Shown: positions 34,985-46,772, counted from the stretch's first letter. The stretch is 64,000 bases of DNA from Gambelia wislizenii (GCA_030847615.1 JAUMIR010000002.1:112476309-112540308); one strand, 5' to 3'. The notes: generated by a model not told the origin, from the sequence alone. Translations and numbers: made by a program.

Positions 34985-35405
34985 TATATGAGGGGGGAAA
35001 TGTGGATTGATGCGTACTCATGCTAATTTGAAACAGGATCAACCTGTCTTAACGGTGGTTTGGCAAAGTCGCAGGCATGAGAGGCTATCCACTTTTGCTG
35101 TCCCAACGGGCATGCCTGCAATTCAAGAGGGTGGCCACAAGTTGCATTTTTATTTCTGCCAGTTGCCATTGCTGAACGGTGTTGTTTTTTTTTTAAAAAA
35201 AAGGCATATCTACGGTGTGGAAGTGCGATTGTGTGATATTCTGCCTAAATAAACATAAAAAAATAAAAGAAAAAGGCTGTTTCATTGCCTCAGCGCACAA
35301 TTGCTAAGGCGAAAATCCAAGATGGCAGTTCTGGGGCACTTGTCTTATTAGCAAGCCCCACCCTCTGCTCCCATCCAGCCAATCAGCTTTCTATTTCTGG
35401 TTTCC
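34985..35405 (-). mobile_element. Interspersed repeat related to 61215-61745, copy 1
   Basis: On the minus strand the stretch reads CTGATTGGCTGGATGGGAGC, then AGAGGGTGGGGCTTGCTAA, then GCCATCTTGGATTTTCGCCT. The plus strand near 61417-61500 has the same blocks in the same order (CTGATTGGCTGGATGAGC, GGGGGTGGGGCTAGCAAA, GCCATCATGTTGGATTTTCA). Both then have a T-rich centre. It looks like a non-autonomous DNA element, but the ends are not settled. Confidence 0.55.
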
Positions 35406-35423
35406 TGGGACTATACAAATAGG

Positions 35424-35704
35424 GATCCCTGATGGTACAGTGGTTAAATGCCAGTACTGCAGCCACAGTGTTACAAGTTCAATCGCAAGGGCTCCAAGAT
35501 TCACTCAGCCTTCCATCCTTTTGTAGGTTGGTAAAATAAGTACCCAGCTTGTGGGGGGTAATTAGCTAACACATACTGGAAACCGCTTAATGCGATGTAG
35601 ATGTGTAAAGTGCTATTGCTTAGCAATTTGGAAGCCACTCTGAGAGCCTTTGTAGCTGAAGAGCGGGGTATAAATACCTTAAATAAATAAATAAATAAAT
35701 AAAA
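35424..35704 (+). mobile_element. tRNA-derived SINE with an L2-like tail, copy 2
   Basis: It has the same order as the copy at 26824: ATGGTACAGTGGTTAAATGC (A box), GTTCAATCGC (mutated B box), TCACTCAGCCTTCCATCCTT, TGTGGGGGGTAATTAGCTAA, GAAGCCACTCTGAGAGCC and GAGCGGGGTATAAATACC, ending in (TAAA)n. It inserted next to the repeat at 34985-35405. Confidence 0.85.
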
Positions 35705-37303
35705 TAATGCAATTGCCTGTCCTAGTGATAGACAATGCACATTCTCCATGGTGTTTTTTTTAAACTTCAGGGAAAGCCCTTGAGACTTTCCCAGAGAGTT
35801 TTGGGTAGATTTAGTCGCCCTCTTTCAAAATATGGCGGAATTATGAAGGATCCCATTAAGACAGATCACATTCTCTCTGAATTCTTTGAGGAGTATTTTC
35901 ACCATTTAGACTGGCACCTTGTCATTAATAACTTTTGCCATCTTGACCACATTCTGATGTTGGTTAGGCACACAGGTCCCTGTTTTCAACTGTGAAATGT
36001 TGGAGGGTATGTGATTAGTCTGGTCTGTCCATTTTTTCTCATGAGCCTGAAAGTGTTTTCTTCTGTAAAAAAAAAAAAAAAAAGTGTGCAATTTCCACTA
36101 ACCTTTTATATGCATGTTTTACCAAGGTTTTTTTTTTCCCCAAACACAATCTTTCCTTATGTTATGAAGCATTTCTTATGGACAACTTTTTAAATGGATT
36201 TTCTGAGCAGGGAACTTTGCTGCCGAAGTTGGGGCAGTGCACAATCTGATCTGCATGCTAGGTTTGGAAGTGCAAATTAGGTTGTTTCACTTAACAGTCC
36301 AGACCAAAAGTATTGTTCTCCATCTCTGTGTAATGTACACATTTCAAACAGTTGTTCAAAGAGAAAAAGCAGACAGTAAAGTTTGCTTGTCATGAATGGC
36401 AGTTTTAAAAATTATGCATTCACAAGCCAGCCTTCCTTTGAAGGTCCACTGAGGAACCTCAGTGGCTCAAATGTGTGTGTGTGGTGTGTGTTGGGGATTT
36501 ATTTGAGCTCCATTGCTTGCTTGTACATCTCTGTGCTCTTGTCATACGGATTTCAGGTATTAATACAAACTGCAGAATTTGGCCATATGATTTCCCCATT
36601 ATAGCAAATTCCTCACTTCCTTTGTCAAAAGTCATAAAAAGCCAGACAAGGAAACTTCTTGGGCTGTGCTATTTAGCCCATTAACTTTCCAATGTCCTCC
36701 CCCATCCATCTCCCCAGTGTATTTGCTCCACTGTTTTGCTAAGACCTGTGTTAAATTACTGAAGCAATAGGTTTTCCATCCTCCTTTCAGAAAGGCAAGT
36801 ACAAACAATCTGGTTTCTCTTTCTTGGACATCACTCTCACATTCAGCCCTGATTGTTTTGCCAAATCACTTTAATTTTCCTACTTTAGAGATACCTTCCA
36901 AATAATTACCCTTATTCTTCCAGTAACTTAGTTCCACATTTATATAATCTTCCAATTTCACTGTGAAGGTCAAACTGGATGCAACTGCCCCTACTTTTTC
37001 CTTACTCACAAGTTAACTTTTGCACCTCTGGATTGGGATCATGCAGGTTTATGTTCCCTTCCCACTTCCTTCTTGATAATCCTCTGCTTCATGGACATTT
37101 TTTAAAAAGGACCACATTTCCCCCAAAGGAACCTGCCTCAGGTATAAGGTTTTCAGAAGAGGCCCTTTGCTTGATCCTGTTACCCATAAAGGCAGATTTG
37201 GTGAGGATTAGGTTTGTCATATGACGATTCTCTACGTCATTCAAAATTATACCTTAATCAGTATGCCATACAAAATTGTATAATATGCACAATAAGCGTA
37301 ATA
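35705..37303. other. Unassigned DNA
   Basis: No element is recognised with confidence. A frame at 35735-35995 (PLSKYGGIMKDPIKTDHILS) has no family I can name and no other support. Simple A and T runs lie near 36066 and 36126, and a short GT run near 36470. Confidence 0.4.
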
Positions 37304-37526
37304 CAGTTGTCCCTCTGTATCCATGGATTTGGTATCCACGGATTTAAGTATTCACAACTTGAAAATATTCCTTAAAAAATAATAATCCAAAAAGCAAACC
37401 TTGATTTTGCCATTTTATATAAGGAACACCATTTTGCTATGCCATTGCATATAATGGAACTTGAGTATTCACAGATTTTGGTATCCATGGGGGTCCTGGG
37501 GTCCAGTGAATATGAAGGGACAACTG
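37304..37526. mobile_element. Tigger-like MITE, family T, copy 1
   Basis: The ends CAGTTGTCCCTCTGTATCC and GAAGGGACAACTG are inverted repeats. TA lies to the left (37302-37303); on the right the expected TA reads AA. The interior contains GATTTTGCCATTTTATATAA and GGTATCCATGGGGGTCCTGG, wording I associate with pogo/Tigger-derived MITEs of vertebrates. Copies T2 (51992-52221) and T3 (60226-60433) share this interior. Confidence 0.82.
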
Positions 37527-37643
37527 AAATGCATATTTTCATAATATGGAAATTAAACACATCAGCCAGCATCCTGTAAGGCACAACACAGCATAACAGT
37601 TCTGCATGTGGAACTCCACTACAGCTGGCAATATTGGGACTTA

Positions 37644-38225
37644 GGTCTTTATCAGACATGCTAAATACGGTGTCGTAACGATGCCACCTAAAAGCGAAAG
37701 GGCGTGTGTACCACATGACGTTGACCTTTCATGTTTATGTATTGGTCAAAACCTGTACTTTTTAATTGACGACTGAAGCTGTCAATTGATCCCCTGTGGC
37801 GCTTTAGTGCCAGCATTGCTGGCATGTGAAACCTCATGCCATTGTACTCACGTAAATGCAGCGTGAATGGCCAGTCTGGCACTAACACTTCCGGGTGAGA
37901 TTGTGACATGCAGATAAGTGATGCACTTTTTATGTCCCTCCCCGGGTTACCTGGGACTTTTAAAAAGTGTTCCTATGCTTTAAAAAAATCTTTTTCTTGT
38001 TATTTTTGTTTTGTTTTTCTTTCCTGTGTGAGCATCTTCTCACAAAAATCCACAGGATTTTGAATGAGGAAGTGAACAGAGCTCAGTTTACTTCTTCTTC
38101 ATTGCCAGGAAGCCCTTGCTGGGAGAGAAGGTAAGTGTGGTGGGGTGGCTGTTCTTTTGCTGGCATAAAAATTGATTTTTTATACCAGCAAAAGAACGTG
38201 TAAAGGGGCTCATCTGATAAAGTCC
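37644..38225 (+). mobile_element. PIF/Harbinger-like element, copy H3
   Basis: The ends GGTCTTTATCAGAC and CATCTGATAAAGTCC are flanked by TTA on both sides (37641-37643 and 38226-38228). The hairpin arms AATTGAC (37764-37770) and GTCAATT (37781-37787) pair perfectly and precede GATCCCCTGTGG. The 3' part repeats GGAAGTGAACAGAGCTCAGT. Near the right end TTCTTTTGCTGGCATAAAAA is matched by TTTTTATACCAGCAAAAGAA in inverted order, a second hairpin that is also present in H2. Confidence 0.8.
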
Positions 38226-38640
38226 TTACTACTGAGCTGCTGCAGCCCTCCCCCTCCCCCCACATGGCTGTTCTGGAGACGTATGTGGCTATGTCCTTGT
38301 AGCCAGATGCAAATTATATTAACATCTTTGAGATTTGCTGGTGTCCTCCAAAGGTCTCACTGAATGATGTAATCATTTCACATCTAGCTTCTAGGACATA
38401 GCCAGATGCTTCTTTAATTCAGCCCCTCCCCAATTCTTCACCATCCAAGGAATGGCCATGCTTGGGGGGGGGCTCAATAGTAAGTGTGGGTGGGGATTGG
38501 TTGTTGGGGAGTGAGTGAGGGAATACTAAACAATGATCAAGAAGATACATAAAGAGACATAAAGGGGACATACCTGTATATGTTCTTAAACAGGATGCCA
38601 GCTGTTCCATAGTTATGCTTCAGCCTTTACACTATTTCTT
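38226..38640. other. Unassigned DNA
   Basis: No gene or clear repeat. A G-run lies near 38463. Confidence 0.4.
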
Positions 38641-38654
38641 AAGTAAGCACCAAT

Positions 38655-38800
38655 TTGAAAGAACCAGTATAGTGTAATAGTTAATGTTAGATTTTCCAGA
38701 TCTAGGAAAATCTAGGCTAGATGGTGAGAGCCAAGTTGTGATCCTTTTCAGTCACAAAACTTAACCACTCAGCGAAACTTAAAAGGGAGAAGTTGGATGC
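38655..38800 (+). mobile_element. Possible decayed tRNA-type SINE
   Basis: GAACCAGTATAGTGTAATAG resembles the head of the SINE at 26179 (GAGCCAGCATGGTGTAGTGG), and later GGTGAGAGCCAAGTTGTGAT loosely continues. The B box is not recognisable. Weak call. Confidence 0.35.
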
Positions 38801-39349
38801 AATACCCAACAACAATAAAATTTTGTCACACACAAGTGTTTCTGGTGGTATCATTTTAATTTTTTGCCGTTTTTGATAATAAAAACATTTGTAAGAATAT
38901 CATGGAAAGCTCCATGAGTGACACAGTGTCACCAAGATTCACAGGAAAAAACTGAGAGTAAAGAGAGGGCAAACAGTAGGAATTGCAGGGGATAGAGGCA
39001 AAATATTTTATTTTAACTAGAAATTATTCTAATTTAAATTTGCTTTTTGATATTCTAGTTTTTAAAAAGTACAATAAATGAGTGAATAAGCTCATATGCA
39101 CTAGGATATTTGTGATACTACTCAACTATTCTTCATTAATGACTACATTTAGCTCATGACTACAAAAAGTACTTATATTTGCACTTTTTGCCTTTCAGTT
39201 GCCTCTCACCCTTAATGATTGCATCTTCCCATTCAAGCATGTACATAATAATTAGCCAGCTAAGGCAACAATCTATGTCTCTGGTGGAATAAGCTTCAGA
39301 CCATGACAGGGCTGGCCCATTAGGCAGAGACAGACAATACCAGGAACCC

Positions 39350-39657
39350 TTTCACACTACATAATTATAGTGCTATGATTCCATGTTAATTGTCGTGGCA
39401 ACATCCTATGGAATCTGTGGTGTCACTAAGGCTGGTGTCACCCCTCCCCTTGATGGTGTTGCCTGGTGCATTTTGACCTCTCTTTGCCCCCATTGTGCTG
39501 CCACTGTATGGAATATAGGGTTTGCAGTTTAGGAAGGGAAAGGTAGAATTTTCAGCCAGAGAGCTTGAGTACCTCACCTACAAATCCCAGGATTCCACAG
39601 GATGGCACCAAAGCAGTTAAAGTGGAATCATGGTGCTGTAACTATATTGTGTGAAAG
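39350..39657. mobile_element. MITE with CTTTCACAC ends
   Basis: The left end CTTTCACACTACATAATTAT and right end (reversed) CTTTCACACAATATAGTTAC are inverted repeats. Subterminal blocks ATGATTCCATGTTAATTG and CAATTAACATGGAATCAT-like sequence at the far side (GCAGTTAAAGTGGAATCAT) continue the inversion. The interior has CCTATGGAATCTGTGGTGTC and CCCAGGATTCCACAGGATGG, also inverted. No frame. Target duplication is unclear, so the superfamily (hAT or Harbinger) is not settled. Confidence 0.7.
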
Positions 39658-39864
39658 AGTCTCAGAACTGGTGAACTACTCTGCTCCCCCCACTGAGAGG
39701 TTGCTACTGCTTCTACCTCAACTCCTTCCCTTCCCAGCTTGTCCCACCTCATCTCACCTCCATATCTGCTCACCCTTTGCCAGCCCTTTCTCACCCAATC
39801 ACTTATTCGGTGCTATTCCTCTTCCTCTTCCCCCTCCTTGCATCACCTCCTGGCTGCCTACTCC

Positions 39865-40140
39865 CTGGTACCGTGGTGGCACAGTGGTTACATGTTGGTA
39901 CTGCAGCCACAACATTGTGAGTTTGATCCCAAGGGCTCCAAGGCTGACTCAGCCTTCCATCTTTTCGTAGGTCAGTAAAATGGGTAGCTGGCTTGTGGGG
40001 GCAATTAGCTAACGCACATTGGAAACTGCTTAGAGAGTGCCTAGCATACTATAAAGCAGTGTAGATGTGTAAGTGCTATTGCTTAACAATTTGTAAGCTG
40101 CTCTGAGAGCCTTTGTGGCTAAAGAGCAGAGTATATATAT
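39865..40140 (+). mobile_element. tRNA-derived SINE with an L2-like tail, copy 3
   Basis: A box GGTGGCACAGTGGTTACATG, B box GTTTGATCCC, then GACTCAGCCTTCCATCTTTT and TGTGGGGGCAATTAGCTAAC. It has an extra stretch, GAGTGCCTAGCATACTATAA, not present in copies 1 and 2, before the L2-like tail TTTGTAAGCTGCTCTGAGAG. Its 3' end abuts the 3' end of the I/Vingi-like element. Confidence 0.83.
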
Positions 40141-40384
40141 TTATTATTACGATCAACTGATCAGAGATCAAATAAACAACAATCAACGATCATAACACAC
40201 AAATAAACATCATAGTAGATCATCCAATTATAAAAATATGTGATATTAATTAGAAATTCAGTTAGAAAATTATATTAAAAATAGAATTTAACAATATAGA
40301 TAGAAATAAATGAATATAAATTCATTGTAAAGTATAAATTATATTATAAAAATTGTTTAAACAAACTAAAAAATGTATTAAAAT

Positions 40385-42740
40385 TTAAGCTATCATCTTA
40401 TGCCGGCATACCATTGCCGCTGCACAAAAACTGGCCACCCTTGTTGTTATTGATGGGGAGTGGTCCGCTAGCAAATAAGATACATAAAACTCATCTGTTC
40501 TTCCAAGAAAATGATTAAGAATTGGATAGATAAAAATTTGACGATAACCATTGTAGAAAGGACAATATAACAACACATGACCTATAGTCTCCACTGAGCC
40601 AGTTCCACAAGGACAAGTGCATGCAGCATAGGGGATACTATTGTATCTCCCTTCCAATAGGGCTGAGGGTAGAACATTAAATTTTGCTAATGTGAATGCT
40701 ATCCTGTGTTTTGGAAGGGTTAGAAGACTCAAATGGTTAGCTAGCTTGAAGGCATTACCATTATCTCTAAAATCAGGAGATACAGAGGCTGCTTTTAGAT
40801 GTTGTTGCATCTCATTTTCTATAATTCATTGATGTATTTCCTTTTTTGCTTTCTCATGACCCATTGCCAAAATGATGGTTTGTGAAAAACCCAATTTACC
40901 TAGCTTCTCATTTAGAGTCTTGCTCCATCTAGATGGAAACCCATCCAACAATATCAAGGGAGCTAACCCTACTGGATTGAACAGCATTCTGAGCCAAAAA
41001 TTAAACTTAAGTATCCACGCCCGCAATTCAACTGACATTTGACCTGGCACCAAATGTAAAATTGCATTAGGCACACACCTTGGAAGAGCCAGAATGGATC
41101 TCAAAAATGTTGTATGTGTAGATTCCATAGAATCTAAGTTAGTGTAAGCACACCACTGTGCCCCATATAGCATCTGTGCCAGTACCTTCATGTTAAAAAC
41201 CTGGATAGCTGAAGGGATGTGCTGGCCTCCTTTGGTGAAGAAAAAAAAGATATAAGTGACTTAATGCTTCTCTGAAGATTTGCTATGGCATTTGTAGACT
41301 GGGCCTTTCAAGAGCCCGAAGACTGAAAAATCACTTCTAAGTACTTATAAGATTTTGCTTGCTCAATTGGTTGGTCATTTATTTGCCATTTATGGGTGCT
41401 CCATTTTCTAAATACTAAAACTTTAGATTTGTTATAATTAATCACCAACTCTTCAGTTTGGCAGTAATTACCCAAAGCTTTTAGTAGTTGGCACAGCCCA
41501 ATAAAGGTTAAAGAAAGAAGTACTACGTCGTCCGCATACAGGAGAGTTGACAAGGGTCTGCCCACTAATTTAGGAGGATGGAAATTTAAGCCAGACAAAC
41601 CCTTGACCAAAGAGTTAATATAGATGTTAAACAAAGAGGGAGCTAGCACACAGCCTTGTCTAACACCCGTAGATGATGGCATGGCCTCAGTAAGATGGCC
41701 TAACCTATTACGTTTAACTTTCAAACATGTTTTCATATATAGGCTATTGATCAAAAACAGCAGGCATTTATCAATATTGGTTATTTCTAGTTTCTGCCAT
41801 AATCTATCATGGGGAATCATATCAAAAGCTGACTTAAAGTTGATAAAGGCTGTGTAAAAAGCCCCACTAGGCTTGGTTGAATATTTGTCTACAAGATGTT
41901 GTAAAATTATTCCATGGTCTCCTGTGGAGCGACTGGGTCTAAAACCTGCCTGTTCATCCTCCAAGAGGGATTCATCATCCATCCAAGTTAGAAGTTTTTC
42001 TAGTAAATGATGGGCATACAGTTTGCTAATAACACTTAACAAACTAATAGGCCTGTAATTTGCTGGATCTAATCTTGCTCCTTTTTTATATATTGGGTTA
42101 ATGATGGCTAGTCCCCAGTCCTTCGGTATTAATGCAAAGTGATCAATACAAGTAAACAGCGTTGCAAGGATTGGGAGATTTCTTTTAATAATCTCTGAAG
42201 TGATGTTATCAAATCCTGGTGCTTTACCCTCTTTGATCTTGGAAATGAGCCTACTGATTTCTGAGATATTGACAGAAGGCCAATCGGGGAGATTCTGCAA
42301 AATTGTTTGTGGGTTCCATTGCCCATTGTGCCTTGCCACATACAAACTAATAAAGTAAGATTCCCAGGTTTTAACAGGAATATAGCAGTCTTTTAATCCT
42401 ATCTTGCTATCTAACCCCCTGGACACAATCTTCCAAAAAGTGATTGAGTCATGTGTCCTTGCCGCATCGATTAATTTCTCCCAGTTTGCTCTCATCCCTA
42501 AGTCCTTTTTGACTTTAATTAGTTTTTTATATCTTTTTTTTAACAAGAACCACTCAGATGGTAAAGGTGGCAAATTCAAATCCCTAGATCTTTTATAATG
42601 ACTTATTGGTAAATTCTTCATGTCCAAGCACTCTTGGTCAAACGAGGGGTTAGATCTATAAGAAACTGGGTTCTGTTTTATGGGGTTGTTTCATATCAGA
42701 CATCTTTGTAAGCTTGTAACTATCTTTTGGTATAAATTTA
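40385..42740 (-). pseudogene. I/Vingi-like ORF2: reverse transcriptase and zinc knuckle
   Basis: The open 439-codon segment (42627-41308) has a linker, APGFDNITSEIIKRN near residue 136, NYRPISLLS at 190-198, FINFKSAFDMIPHD at 261-274, GVRQGCVLAPSLFNIYIN at 321-338 and YADDVVLLS at 364-372. In motif A the catalytic aspartate is replaced: FINFKSAFD has Asn where FIDFKSAFD is expected. After a break, frames 41191-40826 (RSILALPRCVPNAILHLVPG) and 40810-40385 continue, with CPCGTGSVETIGHVLLYC as a C-x-C...H-x4-C knuckle. The enzyme is dead on both counts: active-site change and frameshifts. Confidence 0.75.
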
Positions 42741-43166
42741 AAATCTCTTCAGGCATTCTTACAGACAGGAGAGACTCCCATAATATAACACTATTTTCGA
42801 TGCTTGGTAAGGGCCTTACTTCCCGCTGTCACACAGTCCCTTGCCCCATATAACCCAGTGGGGACCACTTCATCCTCTGCCAGTTTAGTCAACTCCAACG
42901 ATGGACTCCACGTACTTATATTGGACTCAGCTGGGAATGCAGGCGTAAATACACTATTGGCCTTCTCGGTAATTTTCACAGAAGAGCCAATTTTTGATGG
43001 ATCCTATTCTCTCATCTGCATCCAAGTAAGTATATTAGTGTTCTCTGGCTTTAGACAAAAGGTCTTAATATTGTGTTCATCTTTTAGAACAAGCTTGTTT
43101 GACAGAGGATTTCGTTCCACTGTCACTTGTTGAGCAGTGAGCACCTTCTCATTCTATAACTGTGCG

Positions 43167-45951
43167 TCACTCTGTGGGCAGTCCATTTCCCCAGTATCTG
43201 GAAATCTTATATATTGCGAGGTTGGGGGAGTGTAGAATGTTGGCTAAAATGGGAGTCTTGTCATTGGAGGAGATATCAGATTTATTCCATATGGGATTGA
43301 GTTTTTTTGGTGACAAGTATTGTGAAATATGTATCTTCTTAATCTGAAACTCTAAATCATCTCCTCCCTTAGTCATGAGCCGGAATGTTTCTGTATGGAT
43401 GTTTCTATGTACATTTATTTCTTCATTCTTTGCTGTTAATTTAATCAAATGGTCCTTTAGAAGATCAATTCTATTAATTATATCATTTTGTACTTCATAG
43501 GGTAAAGTATAGAAAGAATTTAAAAGATTAATTTCTTCCGATTCTAAAGGTTCCATTTGCCTCTCTCTTTGCTGCTGGAAACCATCATTTATTTAATAAT
43601 AATAATAATAATAAAATTTTATTTCTATCCCGCCCCTCTGCAACGCAATCGGGGCGGCTTACAATATAAAAACTCCATAGTCCCAGTACCCTAGCCCACC
43701 CCCCCTTAAAACAATATTAAACTATAAAAGATTAAAAACATACAGTAAATTAAAAATATATAAATTAGAAAATATTAAAACATACAATAGGTTTTAAAAA
43801 AAAATGATTACAGCTCAAGGAGGACAGCTGAGTCTTGGGCCGGGATAGTTATTCAGGAAAGGCCTGCCGGAAAAGATCCGTCTTGACAGCTTTTTTAAAG
43901 CCGTCTAAGGTGTTAATAAGACGGATCTCGTCCGGCAGGCCATTCCATAATCTGGGAGCAGCAGCGGAGAAGGCCCTCTGGGAGGTCACCGACAGCCTTG
44001 TTTTCATAGGCTGTAACAGATTCCTCCCAGAGGACTGAAGTGCGCGGGGAGGGTTGTACGGAAGGAGGCGGTCCCGGAGATAAGTTGGACCCAAGCCATG
44101 CAGGGCTTTAAAGGTTATAACCAACACCTTGTACTGTGCCCGGAAACGAATAGGCAGCCAGTGGAGAGCTTTTAGCACAGGTGTTATATGCTCTCTTCTG
44201 GAAACACCAGAAATCAACCTGGCTGCCATGTTCTGAACTAGTTGAAGTTTCCGAGTTAAGCACAAGGGTAGCCCCATGTAGAGCGCATTACAGAAATCCA
44301 GACGGGAGGTTACCAGTGCATGTACCACAGTTTCGAGGTCCCTAATTTCCAGGCAAGGCGCAGCTGGCGTATCAGTCGAAGTTGATAACAGGCACTCCTG
44401 ACCGTCGCATTTACCTGATTAGACATCTGGAGCGTCGGGTCCAGGAGCACCCCCAGACTGCGAACACAGTCTTTGGAGGAGAGTGTAGTTCCATCCAGGA
44501 CTGGAAGTTGTATTCCCAGACCTGGTTTCGGGCCTGTAACTGTTAGTACCTCCGTTTTGTCTGGATTCAGTCTCAATTTGTTTTTCCTCATCCAGTCCAT
44601 TACTGCTTTAAGACAATCATTGAGAGGAGAGATGCCATCTGAAGTCGAATTTGGCCTGTATCACATTGAATTTTCTCTACAAGGGATTGTTCCTCAATAA
44701 TATTAATGTGGTCTGAAGAATTCATGTCAATTAAATTGATACTATGATTTTCTATTGCTAGTGGGTTCACAGCATGTTTTGCTATATGAGGCACCAATGG
44801 TAAAGGTGGAGCACAATTCTCAAATACTCTCACCAGAGGTACTCCAACTTCAAACAGTGCATCTTTGTATCTATATACCATTTTAGCTATACTCTCATTG
44901 GCAAATGTTACCAGTGCCCGGGCTCGAAAGCCATTGAAATATAAATATTCCACCAAAATCAGATCACCCAAATTAAGAGCCCGTGGAATGGCAGATTCAA
45001 AAAGATGTAACAGATGTAGTTTATCCTGGGATTGTGAAAGTGATCCAACTGGTTTAGGGAAATTCAACAACACAAGCTTTTGTTTATTCAATACTAATGT
45101 CCAATTATGGTCTACAGAGCTTTTAACCTGTAAGGGCCCCTCCTTCAATTGAACAAGGGCCTGTACAGTATGGACCTGTGGGCTTTGTGCAGTATGCCTT
45201 GGTATTTGGATGGTTGTTGCTTCAAGAGTTTGTGTAATAGTCCCTTCTTCATTATCAGAGAGATGACTACCTCTCCCAAGGTTGGCTCCCTCATTTACTG
45301 ATGGCTTATTCTTAACATCAAGGTCTTTCTAAGCTGGTCTTTTGTCCAGTACTTTGAAGAGTTTCTGAAACTGCATCCTTCTATACTTAGTTGGTTTAGG
45401 ATTTTTAATGTTCTTACTCTTTTTACTCTTCTTCTTGGATGCAGTATTCCTTTTAGATATTTTTTCCCACTAGCTTTATTGCAAATCTTAGTAGTAATTC
45501 TGTTTGTACATAATGTACTATCAGTTCTCTCTTCCTCTTGTTTCAACCAATGCTTTTTGCAAGTATCTGCAAGAATTGTTAGAAGTTTATTTGATTCACT
45601 CAGAAAAGCTCTCATCAGCTGGATATCCTCAGTTAAGCAGAGAAGCCAGTGACCTATGGACAAATAATCACTCCCTGATATCAGAGTCTGGTTTTCTGTT
45701 TCTACCTCTGCCTTGATTACGCCATCGTAGCTCTCAGGTAACTGCTTTGGTCATTCCATCTCAGGTTCCCCACAGAGATTATTTTCATTCGGAAGTTTCA
45801 CTAAAGGTGTTGGTGTCAAAACCTCAGGACAAAACAGTTCAGTGGCCACATTGGTAATTCCAGGCCCCTCCTTAAATTTATTAAGATTTTCCTTAGGGTC
45901 CATAGGGCAATTTAAACCAGATATAATAGGGCATTGTTCCTTATTTCCCAC
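43167..45951 (-). pseudogene. I/Vingi-like ORF1 with RRM-like domain, split by L2
   Basis: Successive minus-strand frames read MGNKEQCPIISGLNCPMDP (45951), SIGHWLLCLTEDIQLMRAFL (45660), and an RRM-like block at 45148-44660: KLVLLNFPKPV, RARALVTFANESIAKMVYRY, KDALFEVGVPLVRVF. After the L2 insert the protein continues at 43556 with MEPLESEEINLLNSFYTLPY and IINRIDLLKDHLIKLTAKNE, a coiled-coil-like stretch. ORF1 proteins of this sort bind element RNA. Between 43166 and 42790 a decayed frame (STWSPSLELTKLAEDEVVP) leads to the RT linker without endonuclease motifs. The ORF1 assignment rests on position and the RRM-like block. Confidence 0.6.
43597..44653 (-). mobile_element. L2 fragment nested in the I/Vingi-like element
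   Basis: On the plus strand it starts with (AAT)n and ATTTCTATCCCGCCCCTCTG, the L2 3' end, and on the minus strand encodes the C-terminal half of L2 ORF2: DWMRKNKLRLNPDKTEVLTV, LKALHWLPIRFRAQYKVLV, RAFSAAAPRLWNGLPDEIRL. One frameshift lies near 44320. Similarity to the full L2 ends at about 44653, so it is 5'-truncated. It is younger than the retrotransposon it interrupts. Confidence 0.92.
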
Positions 45952-46506
45952 TTCTGGTTAATTAGTCTTGATGTCATTAGACTTTCCTGGAAAAAACTGA
46001 GTAATTTTCATTTCTACTCTCTTCTGCCTTGAAGGGGATTTAGAGTCAGTGGTAAAAGTCCTAAAGTTTTATATCCCCTTCTAGTCAATACCACCATCTT
46101 GCCATCCATGGCAATTACCTCTCACTACTTAGGCTTTCCAAAAACTCCTTCTTTTTCTTCTTTTTCTTTTCCCTTTTCCCTCTCTTTCATTTGTAATCCC
46201 AGTGCTTGCAAGGTTTCTGATACATGGTACAACAGCAGAGTAACCAAACAATCAGCGAAAGGGAGATAGCGTCTGGCGTGTAAAACAGACCAGCAAAAAC
46301 AAAAGACTTCTCCAACAAGGACTACAAAAAGAAACAAACTAAACAAATAAAACTAAACCAGATAAGCAACTAGCAAATTAAAAACTTTGGAACCAGAAAT
46401 ATAAGATAAAACCTCGTTAGAAGATAAGAAAACGTGGAGCTCTTCAGATCACTCACTATCCTGCCACCGCCATCTTTATAACCCTGTAGGTCTCAGAGTA
46501 TAAATA

Positions 46507-46770
46507 CAGTAGGACCCCTGTATCCACTGATTCATTATCCACTGATTCAGTTATCTGTAGAACACAAAACAGAGCACCTACCATAGAATCTTCCTAGAAA
46601 ATGCCTAGAGAGGCATCCTCACTAGACGTTTTCTAGGTCATCCGAGGCAAACTCTATGGTATTTTAAACGGAAAATCCCATTATTTTCAATGGCATTTGC
46701 TGTTATCCATGGTTTTTGGTATCCACCTCCCCTTGGAACCAATGCCCTGTGGATACGGGGGGTCCTACTG
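46507..46770. mobile_element. Tigger-like MITE, family U, copy 1
   Basis: Ends CAGTAGGACCCCTGTATCCA and GGATACGGGGGGTCCTACTG are inverted repeats, with TA on both sides (46505-46506, 46771-46772). The interior has ATTCATTATCCACTGATTC, TTCCTAGAAAATGCCTAGAG and CTCTATGGTATTTTAAAC. Three further copies share these blocks (55209, 59868 and a diverged one at 52898). Confidence 0.87.
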
Positions 46771-46772
46771 TA

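Larger units (their letters stand above)
40145..46480 (-). mobile_element. I/Vingi-like non-LTR retrotransposon, split by an L2
   Basis: Read on the minus strand from about 46480 the element has a 5' region, an ORF1 (about 45951 to 43167, interrupted by an L2 at 43597-44653), a reverse transcriptase frame (42627-41308), a C-terminal zinc-knuckle region (to 40385) and an AT-rich 3' UTR. The RT style (GVRQGCVLAPSLFN, YADDVVLLS) and the CPC...H...C knuckle place it in the I superfamily; Vingi elements are known in reptiles. No endonuclease domain is seen between ORF1 and the RT. Confidence 0.7.
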
